From Methylococcaceae bacterium NSM2-1 (GTDB lineage Bacteria; Pseudomonadota; Gammaproteobacteria; Methylococcales; Methylomonadaceae): DNA of 6,675 nucleotides. Position 1 is the first letter of the stretch; every line of letters begins with the position of its first letter. Below are positions 1 to 6,456 of this stretch, one piece after another. The DNA is taken from contig NQJI01000078.1 in the NCBI GenBank assembly GCA_002256705.1, positions 1 to 6,675 on the forward strand, in the 5' to 3' direction. Under the pieces are notes generated by a model. It did no database searches, was not told where the DNA came from, and saw only the letters and a list, made by a program, of their open reading frames with translations. Both the position numbers and the translations under genes were made by a program.

Positions 1-123
1 TTGGGTATCCGTTCGGTCGATGTTGGCAATCCGCTATGGGCCATGCACAGTATCAGGGAAAGTGCAGGGGTATTGGATCATGGCTATATGATAAGAGTGA
101 TGAAAAGATTTTTTGGCAGATAG
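1..123 (+). CDS. apeB: M18 family aminopeptidase, C-terminal end (partial)
   Basis: The window opens inside a plus-strand gene read in frame 1; 40 codons remain before the TAG at 121-123. The peptide begins LGIRSVDVGNPLWAMHSIRE and ends KRFFGR. The block 'IR-VDVG-P--AMHSIRE' followed by a short helix ending in two phenylalanines is the C-terminal signature of M18 aspartyl aminopeptidases, which are cytosolic dinuclear zinc enzymes that remove N-terminal residues, acidic ones in the best-known members. The histidine of AMHSIRE (residue 16 of this fragment) matches the C-terminal metal-ligand histidine of the family, so this end looks intact. Start, promoter and the other zinc ligands lie outside the window. 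The gene ends 106 bases before the next one, which appears functionally unrelated. The symbol follows common bacterial usage for the family. Confidence 0.88.
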   Translation: MGIRSVDVGNPLWAMHSIRESAGVLDHGYMIRVMKRFFGR

Positions 124-185
124 CCAGTTTGGCAGTAATAGACTAAGCTTGGATTCAACAATAATAAAAATACAACGGTACAGCA

Positions 186-212
186 TTGCACAATTACACT
201 CTTTATTACAAT
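186..212 (+). promoter_or_regulatory. Candidate sigma-70 promoter of the yfiR-like operon
   Basis: In the 106-bp gap after the aminopeptidase stop, TTGCAC (186-191) and TACAAT (207-212) resemble -35 and -10 boxes. The -10 matches the consensus at five of six positions, but the -35 is poor and the 15-base spacer is short. The implied transcript would begin about 10 bases before the ATG at 230. A second -10-like string, TAAAAT (218-223), would make the mRNA nearly leaderless. The gap is the only place for an operon promoter other than read-through from the aminopeptidase gene, but this exact assignment is weak. Confidence 0.3.
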
Positions 213-229
213 CTGCGTAAAATGAAGTA

Positions 230-757
230 ATGAAATACATCTGCGTGCTATGGATTTCAGGCTGTTTATTGTTTTCGCAGTTGCTTTGCGCAGATGATTC
301 CACTGTCGAATATAAAATAAAGGCAGGTTATTTGTATAACTTTACTAAATTTATTACCTGGCCTGTAGATAATGCTGAAACCTTTAATCTTTGTATTTTG
401 GGGGACGATCCTTTTGGTGAATTAATTGATCCCATTGAACAACGGTCAGCATTCGGGCGGCCTATTAAATTATTCAGAATTGATAGTCTAAGAGGTATGG
501 AGAAAGAACCACACTGCCATATTCTCTTTATAAGTTCCTCTATTAAAGATACGTTGGCTGTCCGGGGTTTTGATAACACATTAGTCGTGGGTGAAAGCGG
601 AGAGTTTATAGCGCAAGGCGGAATGATTGGTTTCGTCAACAAACAGGGTAAAATAAAATTACAAATCAATCTGAAAACGATAAAACAGAGTGGTTTGAAA
701 ATCAGCGCAAAATTATTGGAAGTCGCTGATGTGGTTAAGGGAGATAACCATGAATAA
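230..757 (+). CDS. YfiR/DUF4154-family periplasmic protein
   Basis: A 175-residue exported protein of the YfiR (DUF4154) family. In Pseudomonas, YfiR is a periplasmic repressor that binds the sensor domain of the diguanylate cyclase YfiN. Residues 1-21 form a signal peptide ending LLCA; no proper lipobox is seen, so cleavage by signal peptidase I is expected. Family hallmarks follow: KAGYLYNFTKFITWP (31-45), the 'C-LGDDPFG' block (55-63), CHILFISSS (96-104), a glycine-rich strand near 129-135, and a C-terminal helix SGLKISAKLLEVADVV (154-169). Cys55 and Cys96 lie where the family's conserved structural disulfide sits; no second mature cysteine pair is present, unlike Pseudomonas YfiR. The ATG at 230 is the first start after an in-frame stop at 218-220, although its Shine-Dalgarno sequence is very weak. 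The 3' end overlaps the downstream cyclase gene by 8 bases, which supports a shared pathway. Its signal and direct partner are inferred. Confidence 0.9.
   Translation: MKYICVLWISGCLLFSQLLCADDSTVEYKIKAGYLYNFTKFITWPVDNAETFNLCILGDDPFGELIDPIEQRSAFGRPIKLFRIDSLRGMEKEPHCHILFISSSIKDTLAVRGFDNTLVVGESGEFIAQGGMIGFVNKQGKIKLQINLKTIKQSGLKISAKLLEVADVVKGDNHE
730..752 (+). promoter_or_regulatory. Shine-Dalgarno-in-loop hairpin over the GGDEF-EAL start codon
   Basis: TGGTTA (732-737) and TAACCA (745-750) are perfect complements, with G-U pairs 731/751 and 730/752 extending the stem to eight pairs. The 7-base loop AGGGAGA (738-744) contains the Shine-Dalgarno sequence, and the AUG at 750-752 lies in the stem. 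Ribosomes finishing the upstream gene at 755-757 would cross and melt the element. The AGGGAG, ending 6 bases before 750, is also the reason to prefer ATG 750 over the in-frame ATG at 729. Pairing is seen directly; a regulatory role is inference. Confidence 0.5.
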
Positions 758-3152
758 ATTTGTTGGTAATCTATCAATAAAGCGCAAGCTATTGCTGACT
801 GTAATTTTTCCTAGTGTGATATCGCTATTATTTGCCGGCTTGATTTTGGTAGTGCTTGAAATTGCAGAGTTTCAGAAAAATACCCGTGATGATTTGTCAA
901 CGCTGGCAGCAATTATAGGTAATCGTAGTACTGCAGCATTGCTTTTTCAGGACCTGGAGTTAGCCAATGAAAATCTTGGTGTACTTAATACGCTACCGGC
1001 AGTGCAAGCTGCCTGTCTTTATGATGCACGTGGCGCTGTTTTTGCTCGACTATTGAAAACAAGCCATGAAAGATTAAAATGTCCTCTATCTATTAAAGAT
1101 GAAACGACTCGATTTGAAAATGTTCATTTACTCATCGTTCAGCCGATTGTTGTTGATTCAGAATTGCTGGGTAGTGTTTATATTCATGCTGATTTTTCTC
1201 AGTCATATTGGCGAAAAATACAATTTACCGGGCTGCTATTTTTAGTATTAGTCGGAGTATCGATACTGACCTTCTTTATATCAGCGCCGCTGTTAAGGCT
1301 TATTTCATCACCCATTAAAAAACTGGTGAATACCGTTAAAGCTATCAGTGACACCAAAGATTATTCGTTGCGGGCTGTTAAAGTCAATAATGATGAATTG
1401 GGTGTCCTGGTTGATGCATTCAATGATTTGATTAGTACAGTTGAAGCTCAAAACCAGTCTTTGACACGGGCAAAAGACCGTTATCTGGCACTTTATGATG
1501 ATAATCCGACTATGGTATTTAATCTCTCCGAATATGGTCTTATCTTATCGGTTAACCGTACCGGCGCTAAACAGTTGGGCTTGGCTGTTGAAGAATTACA
1601 GGGTTGCTCGGTCTTTCATTTTATTCATCCAATTGATTTACCAGTAATGCATGCTTTGGTTGAGCATTGCTTGATGAATCCCTTGTCTGTGCATAAACAG
1701 GAACTTAGGCAGGTTTGTGATAATGGACGGATTATTTGGGTTAGGGCAACTGCCAGATTATTTGAAAATGAACAACGACAAAGCAGTTTATTGCTGGTTT
1801 GTGAAGATGTAACAGAAGCTCATGATTTGAGTGAACAAATTGCTTATCAAGCCAGCCATGATGCCTTGACGGGGCTTGCAAATCGCAGTGAATTCGATAG
1901 GCATGTTATTGAATTGGTAACATTGGTTCATGCGGATAGATCTGAGCATGCCCTGTGTTATCTGGATCTTGATCAATTTAAAGTGGTTAACGATACCAGT
2001 GGGCATCTTGCAGGAGATGAATTGCTCAGACAATTGGGCGATTTGTTAAGAAAAAATTTACGTCGGCATGATTTTGTGGCTCGTTTGGGCGGTGACGAGT
2101 TTGGTGTATTGATGTATAACTGTTCGCTTAGTGAGGCGTTTCAAGCCTGCGAAAAAATACGTGACATAGTCAGGGATTTTCATTTTGGCTGGGAAGATAG
2201 AAGTTTTACTGTCGGTGTCAGTATAGGTGTTACATCTATCAATACTACAAGTGGCAATGCCGTAGACCTGCTTAAAGAGGCCGATGCAGCCTGTTATGCA
2301 GCAAAAGATAAAGGTCGAAATCGAGTGCATGTTTTCCGGCCTGATGATGAAGAATTAGCTCTAAGGCACGGAGAAATGCAATGGGTATCAAAAATACAGC
2401 AGGGTCTGGCACAAAATCGTTTTTGTCTTTTCGGGCAGCCGATAGTTCCACTCTCCGGTAATGAGGAGAAGTTGCATTTTGAAACCCTGGTTCGTTATCG
2501 GGATGATAAAGGCCATATTATTCCGCCCGGCGCATTTTTTCCTGCCGCAGAACGTTATAACCTGGCCTCTGCACTGGATCGATCGGTAATCAGTCATCTA
2601 TTTGAGTGGATTGCCAAAAAACCGGATTTTCTGGAGAACCTGTCTATTTGTTCCGTTAATTTGTCCGGTGTGTCACTGTCAGATGAGTCCATGCTGGCGT
2701 TTATTTCAGAACAATTCAGCTTGTGGGCTATTCCAACGCATAAAGTCTGTTTTGAGATAACGGAAACGGCTGCCATTGCCAATTTATCATGTGCAACTAA
2801 ATTTATTAATCATTTAAGGGAACGTGGTTGTTCGTTTTCACTGGATGATTTTGGTAGCGGTTTGTCTTCTTTTGCTTATTTAAAAAACCTGCCGGTAGAT
2901 TTTCTTAAAATTGACGGTTTATTTGTTAAGGATATTGTGGTTGATGAAGTTGATCTTGCCATGGTGAGAGCAATTAACGAAGTCGGGCATATTATGGGTA
3001 AAAAGACGATTGCCGAATTTGTTGAGAATGAACAAATCTTTAACTTGCTAAATGAACTGGGCGTAGATTATGCGCAAGGGTATGGTATCGGTAAGCCAGT
3101 GCCTCTGGATGAGCTTACGCTGATAAAACCCTTTACAGTGTCATCAATATGA
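750..3152 (+). CDS. CHASE8-HAMP-PAS-GGDEF-EAL cyclic-di-GMP enzyme (YfiN-like sensor)
   Basis: An inner-membrane protein of 800 residues predicted to make and break cyclic-di-GMP. In order: TM1 (about 12-36); a periplasmic CHASE8 sensor (about 45-150, with 'LAAIIGNRSTAALLF-D'), the sensor type found in YfiN; TM2 (about 158-182); HAMP (about 180-235); PAS (about 250-365); GGDEF (about 370-535); EAL (about 550-795). The cyclase site looks active: DLDQFKVVNDTSGH and GGDEF (447-451), with an RxxD inhibitory site R438-D441. The phosphodiesterase site also looks complete: ETL in place of EAL (E578), N637, E669, D699-D700 in DDFGSG, K720, E756 and E759 in AEFVE, and Q776. The start at 750 has a good AGGGAG six bases upstream; ATG 729 would add seven residues without one. 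It overlaps the YfiR-like gene by 8 bases and the receptor gene by 4 (ATGA). Which activity dominates cannot be told from sequence; GTP-regulated phosphodiesterase behaviour is one known outcome for such tandems. Confidence 0.95.
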   Translation: MNKFVGNLSIKRKLLLTVIFPSVISLLFAGLILVVLEIAEFQKNTRDDLSTLAAIIGNRSTAALLFQDLELANENLGVLNTLPAVQAACLYDARGAVFARLLKTSHERLKCPLSIKDETTRFENVHLLIVQPIVVDSELLGSVYIHADFSQSYWRKIQFTGLLFLVLVGVSILTFFISAPLLRLISSPIKKLVNTVKAISDTKDYSLRAVKVNNDELGVLVDAFNDLISTVEAQNQSLTRAKDRYLALYDDNPTMVFNLSEYGLILSVNRTGAKQLGLAVEELQGCSVFHFIHPIDLPVMHALVEHCLMNPLSVHKQELRQVCDNGRIIWVRATARLFENEQRQSSLLLVCEDVTEAHDLSEQIAYQASHDALTGLANRSEFDRHVIELVTLVHADRSEHALCYLDLDQFKVVNDTSGHLAGDELLRQLGDLLRKNLRRHDFVARLGGDEFGVLMYNCSLSEAFQACEKIRDIVRDFHFGWEDRSFTVGVSIGVTSINTTSGNAVDLLKEADAACYAAKDKGRNRVHVFRPDDEELALRHGEMQWVSKIQQGLAQNRFCLFGQPIVPLSGNEEKLHFETLVRYRDDKGHIIPPGAFFPAAERYNLASALDRSVISHLFEWIAKKPDFLENLSICSVNLSGVSLSDESMLAFISEQFSLWAIPTHKVCFEITETAAIANLSCATKFINHLRERGCSFSLDDFGSGLSSFAYLKNLPVDFLKIDGLFVKDIVVDEVDLAMVRAINEVGHIMGKKTIAEFVENEQIFNLLNELGVDYAQGYGIGKPVPLDELTLIKPFTVSSI

Positions 3153-5299
3153 AGGTTAAATTTGCCATAACTATTAGCTGGTTAGTGTCTATTAGCTACT
3201 TCAGTTCAGGTGTTGCAAGTGCTGAAGACTTTATGGATAAGTCTCTGGATGAATTGGGTGCAATTCCTGTTACCACTATTGCCACCGGAACCTCAAAACC
3301 GATTTTTCAGTCTGCGGCAGTGACCAGCGTCATTACCGCTGAGCAAATTAAAGCCATGGGTGCAACCGAACTGCATGAGGTTCTGGAAACAGTGCCAGGG
3401 GTTCATGCCAGTATTCAGGAGAATACCTATGATTATAATTACAGTATGCGCGGTATCCGTAATACGCAAAACTCTCAAGTGTTGATGCTATTAAACGGCA
3501 CTCGTATTACTACGCCTGTCTATGGCACATTAATGACGGGGACAGAGTTACCTATCGAGGCTATTCAGCAAGTGGAGGTTATTCGGGGGCCAGGCTCTGC
3601 ATTGTATGGCGCGGATGCCTTTGCGGGCGTTATCAATATCATTACTAAAAAAGCCAAAGATATCAATGGAACTGCACTGGGGGCTCGTGTAGGCGATCAT
3701 AACACTCAGAGTGGATGGGGACAGTATGGTGCACAATGGGCGGGCTGGGATATTGCGACCAGTCTGCAATATCAGCATACAAGTGGCGATGGTGGGCGTG
3801 TTGTTAACGCCGATACTCAAACGCTCTTTGATAACGCGCCTGGAATTGGAACGCATGCCTCTCATGCCCCAGGCGCACTGAATACCCGCTATGAAACTCT
3901 GAATGGCCATCTTAACCTACAGCGCAAGCATTGGGATATCGGTTTCTGGGCATTTAATTCAATTAACGCAGGCACCCGTGCGGGTGCTGCTGGAGCATTG
4001 GATTCCAATGGTAAGCTCAACGGTGAACAATATTTAGGCGATGTGCGCTTTTCTACAGAAGACTGGCTTGATAACTGGGAACTGATGGCTCATGCCAGTT
4101 ATATCCAAGCTGATTTTCAGGCTCAGCAATTACAGCTTTTTCCGGCTAACGCTTTGTTACCCATAGGTTCTGATGGCAATATTAATACTGCAACCAATGA
4201 AAAGTCAGAGTTTATATTTCCAAAGGTTTTGTTTCCTGATGGAGTCAATAATAATTTAGGCCGAATGGAGAGGATTCCCTCAATTGAATTGAGTTCGGTC
4301 TACAGGGGGCTGGACAATCATATACTGCGCTTGAGCGCCGGTTTTCGATATGAAGAAATTACTACCAGTGACAGTAGAAATTACGGTTATGGTGTACCGC
4401 TGCCCGCTCTGGTTGATGGCGCATTAACAAATGTAACGGGTACACCCTTTGTCTATTTGCCGGATACGCATCGGACCATCTGGTCTTTGGTAGCGCAGGA
4501 TGAATGGCAATTCGCTGACGATTGGCAGTTGACTGCAGGCATACGTTATGACGATTATTCTGATTTTGGTGGAACCGTCAATCCGCGTGTTGCTCTGGTT
4601 TGGGATATTAATGAACAACTCACCAGCAAGGTTTTGTATGGAAAGGCGTTTAGAGCGCCTAATTTTGCAGAACAGTTTACCCAGAATAATCCGGTTGTGC
4701 TGGGCAATCAAAATTTAAATCCCGAAACCATCAATACGTATGAATGGGCTTTGGATTACCGGCCATTCTCCTCACTGCGAACTGCTGTCAATGTGTATTA
4801 TTATAAAATTGACAATCTAATATCGGCAGTCCCTGACTCAGGTAGACCAACAAACACTTTTCAGAATAGTGGCGATCAAAACGGCTATGGAACAGAGTTT
4901 GAATTTAACTGGCAAGCCAGTGAACAATGGAATGTAAAAGGCAATTACGCATGGCAACACGCAACTAACGAAGTAACAAATCAACCTGTGTCTGGCGTGC
5001 CAGAACATCATGTTTATACTGCTTTTCTGTGGCAATTTATGCCGGACTGGCAATTCCAGTCCCAGCTTAACTGGATTGGCGGTAGAACCAGTTTACCAAG
5101 CGATAACCGGAAGTTGAGCGATTACGAAACAATCGACTTCACGCTACGGGGTAAAAAGCTGTTCGGACATCTCAATCTCGCTGCCTCTTTACGCAATGCG
5201 TTCGATACAAATTATTATGAACCGGCTGCTATACAATTGCCTCAAAATCTGCCTATGCCAGGAAGAAGCTTTTATCTTGAAGCATCGGTTAACTTTTGA
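3149..5299 (+). CDS. TonB-dependent outer-membrane receptor
   Basis: A 716-residue TonB-dependent receptor, a 22-stranded barrel with an N-terminal plug that imports a scarce ligand using energy from TonB-ExbB-ExbD. Residues 1-25 are a signal peptide ending GVASA. The mature N-terminus carries a short 'MDKSLDELGAIPVTTIATG' stretch (29-47), whose PVTTIAT part could serve as the TonB box. The plug (about 52-168) shows VITAEQIKAMGA, LLNGTRI and RGPGSALYGADAFAGVINII (146-165). The barrel includes GKAFRAPNFAEQF and ends in phenylalanine (SFYLEASVNF), the usual outer-membrane assembly signal. Length is normal and no frameshift is visible. The start codon lies in an ATGA overlap with the cyclase stop, so translation is probably coupled; there is little Shine-Dalgarno sequence. 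No FecA-type signalling extension is present. The overall type resembles the BtuB/colicin I receptor group, but the ligand (siderophore, corrinoid, copper chelate or other) cannot be read from the sequence. Confidence 0.95.
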   Translation: MKVKFAITISWLVSISYFSSGVASAEDFMDKSLDELGAIPVTTIATGTSKPIFQSAAVTSVITAEQIKAMGATELHEVLETVPGVHASIQENTYDYNYSMRGIRNTQNSQVLMLLNGTRITTPVYGTLMTGTELPIEAIQQVEVIRGPGSALYGADAFAGVINIITKKAKDINGTALGARVGDHNTQSGWGQYGAQWAGWDIATSLQYQHTSGDGGRVVNADTQTLFDNAPGIGTHASHAPGALNTRYETLNGHLNLQRKHWDIGFWAFNSINAGTRAGAAGALDSNGKLNGEQYLGDVRFSTEDWLDNWELMAHASYIQADFQAQQLQLFPANALLPIGSDGNINTATNEKSEFIFPKVLFPDGVNNNLGRMERIPSIELSSVYRGLDNHILRLSAGFRYEEITTSDSRNYGYGVPLPALVDGALTNVTGTPFVYLPDTHRTIWSLVAQDEWQFADDWQLTAGIRYDDYSDFGGTVNPRVALVWDINEQLTSKVLYGKAFRAPNFAEQFTQNNPVVLGNQNLNPETINTYEWALDYRPFSSLRTAVNVYYYKIDNLISAVPDSGRPTNTFQNSGDQNGYGTEFEFNWQASEQWNVKGNYAWQHATNEVTNQPVSGVPEHHVYTAFLWQFMPDWQFQSQLNWIGGRTSLPSDNRKLSDYETIDFTLRGKKLFGHLNLAASLRNAFDTNYYEPAAIQLPQNLPMPGRSFYLEASVNF

Positions 5300-5303
5300 A
5301 GCC

Positions 5304-5477
5304 TTAAATTATTTTTTGACTTAAAGCCCTTGCCTCAGGGTGCGCTGCCAATTCAAACGGAGTATATGAATTGTGTGTGGCTTTAAACAGAGCATCGATT
5401 GATAAATTTCTCTCTGAATTGGCGGGGCTAAAGCATATAGTATGATGTTCCAAACGGCGGATTATTGTTAATTCGCC
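5304..5477 (-). other. In-frame open extension beyond the acyltransferase amber stop
   Basis: Directly after the TAG at 5478-5480, the acyltransferase frame stays open for 57 codons, to a TAA at 5304-5306, only 4 bases from the receptor stop on the other strand. The peptide begins GELTIIRRLEHHTICFSP and ends with an amphipathic-looking LAAHPEARALSQKII. Its composition is protein-like. The only usable internal start is a TTG at 5451-5453 without a Shine-Dalgarno sequence, so an independent small gene is unlikely. It may be a former C-terminal part cut off by a nonsense change, the remnant of a lost neighbour, or chance. The family normally ends near the tryptophan-rich 'YWNMLTNRGNNW' segment, so the extension is not needed for a complete enzyme. 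No convincing terminator is seen between the convergent genes. Confidence 0.35.
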
Positions 5478-6257
5478 CTACGGCTGTTGCGGCATAATAT
5501 AGCTGACTCTCTTCTCATTAGGCTTGGCTTGCCAATTATTTCCTCTATTAGTCAGCATGTTCCAGTAATCTAGATTTTTTTCAGCAACGCTATCCAGAAG
5601 GTCATCTACCTTAATTACATAAGGGCGTCGTAATCCATGGAAATCCACAAATGGACCAATTTCGGTAAAATGTATTCCTAATGTCGAAACAACCCGATTC
5701 AAAGCAGGTGTCATGATAGCGTACCAATAATGAATGTTATTTTCAGCACTCATTTTAATGGCACATGCAAACAAAGCGAGCATCAAGTAAGAAAGACTTC
5801 GTTTTTCGTTTTGAGAAAAAGTAGCTTCTAATAATTTAGCATCATTACATAATAGGTGCTGTTCATATTTTCTTTGTCTGAATTGTTTCGAAATACAAAA
5901 TCGTGACAACTCAGCAAGTTTATGCCGGGACATTGTTTTTAATGGATTTACATTATCAATCCGGCTGTATGTTTCAATTTGTAATGGTTTTTCCAAATTA
6001 TTGGTATTAGGAAGGATAAGGCGAGTTGTCGCCGCGCAAATTCCGGATTTGCGGTGACGAATCAGGTAATGAACCGAGTGCTGGTCATAGTCGTCGAATT
6101 CCAGATCATTAGGATAGTCTTCAGAATTTAAAAACTCATTTTCAATGCAATACACTTGATAACGGAGTTTATACACCTCGTTTTTAAGTTCATCAGAAAT
6201 CGCGGGCACTATCTGGAAATATCGATCAAAATGATCAACAATATTATCAATAACCAA
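5478..6257 (-). CDS. PEP-CTERM/exosortase system-associated acyltransferase
   Basis: A 259-residue soluble GNAT-fold protein of the PEP-CTERM/exosortase-associated acyltransferase family, distant relatives of LuxI-type acyl-homoserine-lactone synthases. Features seen: VYKLRYQVYCIENEF (28-42), the LuxI-like 'R-x-V-Y' entry motif; an acidic stretch near 46-58; CAATTRLILP (74-83); LAELSRFCIS (114-123), matching the 'E-SRF' signature; FRQRK (126-130); GPFVDFHGLRRPYVIKVDDL (201-220); and the closing YWNMLTNRGNNW. Length is typical. The substrate is not established for the family; a fatty-acyl donor is inferred from homology. The start is a TTG (complement of 6255-6257): an in-frame stop lies 12 bases upstream, no ATG lies between, and AAGAGA sits 8 bases before the TTG. 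Such genes usually accompany exosortase and exopolysaccharide loci; none is visible here, and the gene converges on the TonB-receptor operon. Confidence 0.9.
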   Translation of the reverse strand: MVIDNIVDHFDRYFQIVPAISDELKNEVYKLRYQVYCIENEFLNSEDYPNDLEFDDYDQHSVHYLIRHRKSGICAATTRLILPNTNNLEKPLQIETYSRIDNVNPLKTMSRHKLAELSRFCISKQFRQRKYEQHLLCNDAKLLEATFSQNEKRSLSYLMLALFACAIKMSAENNIHYWYAIMTPALNRVVSTLGIHFTEIGPFVDFHGLRRPYVIKVDDLLDSVAEKNLDYWNMLTNRGNNWQAKPNEKRVSYIMPQQP

Positions 6258-6296
6258 TTTATTCGTCTCTTAATTTAGTTAGGATGGGTGGTAGGT

Positions 6297-6302
6297 AATA
6301 TA
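6297..6302 (-). promoter_or_regulatory. Possible -10 element for the acyltransferase gene
   Basis: On the minus strand this hexamer reads TATATT, about 40 bases upstream of the TTG start, a reasonable distance for a -10 box. No good -35 is found at the usual spacing, so an activator or a different promoter would be needed. Weak support. Confidence 0.2.
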
Positions 6303-6312
6303 ACTGTTTAAT

Positions 6313-6329
6313 TTCAAAACTTTTTTGAA
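6313..6329. repeat. Perfect inverted repeat TTCAAAA-CTT-TTTTGAA
   Basis: Seven-base arms separated by three bases, 56-72 bases upstream of the acyltransferase TTG and just upstream of its possible -10. The position and symmetry suit a dimeric regulator site, but A/T-rich arms also arise by chance. Confidence 0.35.
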
Positions 6330-6356
6330 TGGCTTGGAGCTATTGAAGAGGGTGTT

Positions 6357-6371
6357 TTGCACATGATGCAA
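6357..6371. repeat. Inverted repeat TTGCA-CATGA-TGCAA
   Basis: Perfect five-base arms around a five-base centre, about 100 bases upstream of the acyltransferase start. It is followed within three bases by a second short palindrome, TGAAA-TT-TTTCA (6374-6385). Both could be operator halves; each alone is weak. Confidence 0.3.
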
Positions 6372-6456
6372 TCTGAAATTTTTCAATAACCAGATTACGA
6401 CATCAAGGTGATAAAAAGTTAATAGAAAATCACTGCTTGTTTCCGTTCCACGAACA

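Noticed and set aside
112..135. Repeated TTTGGCAG (112-119 and 128-135) and GCCA-GTT-TGGC hairpin at the aminopeptidase stop
   Set aside because: The stem is four base pairs and there is no T-run after it; the repeat is a single pair of 8-mers, too little to call a terminator or an attachment site.
34..303. Antisense open frame of 89 codons crossing the aminopeptidase end and the yfiR-like start
   Set aside because: It runs opposite two recognised reading frames, matches no known family and spans a promoter gap; it is a shadow.
729..731. ATG as the start of the GGDEF-EAL gene
   Set aside because: It lacks a Shine-Dalgarno sequence and adds MWLREIT; the ATG at 750 has AGGGAG at good spacing.
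328..777. Antisense open frame of 149 codons within the yfiR-like gene
   Set aside because: The sense strand encodes a clear DUF4154 protein with conserved motifs; the antisense product has no recognisable features.
5301..5340. Rho-independent terminator after the TonB-receptor gene
   Set aside because: CCCT-TGCCTC-AGGG (5327-5340) gives only a 4-bp stem with no following T-run, and GCCTTAA / TTAAAGC (5301-5327) pairs imperfectly. The 8-bp complement 5321-5328 with 5379-5386 has a 50-base loop and no T-run.
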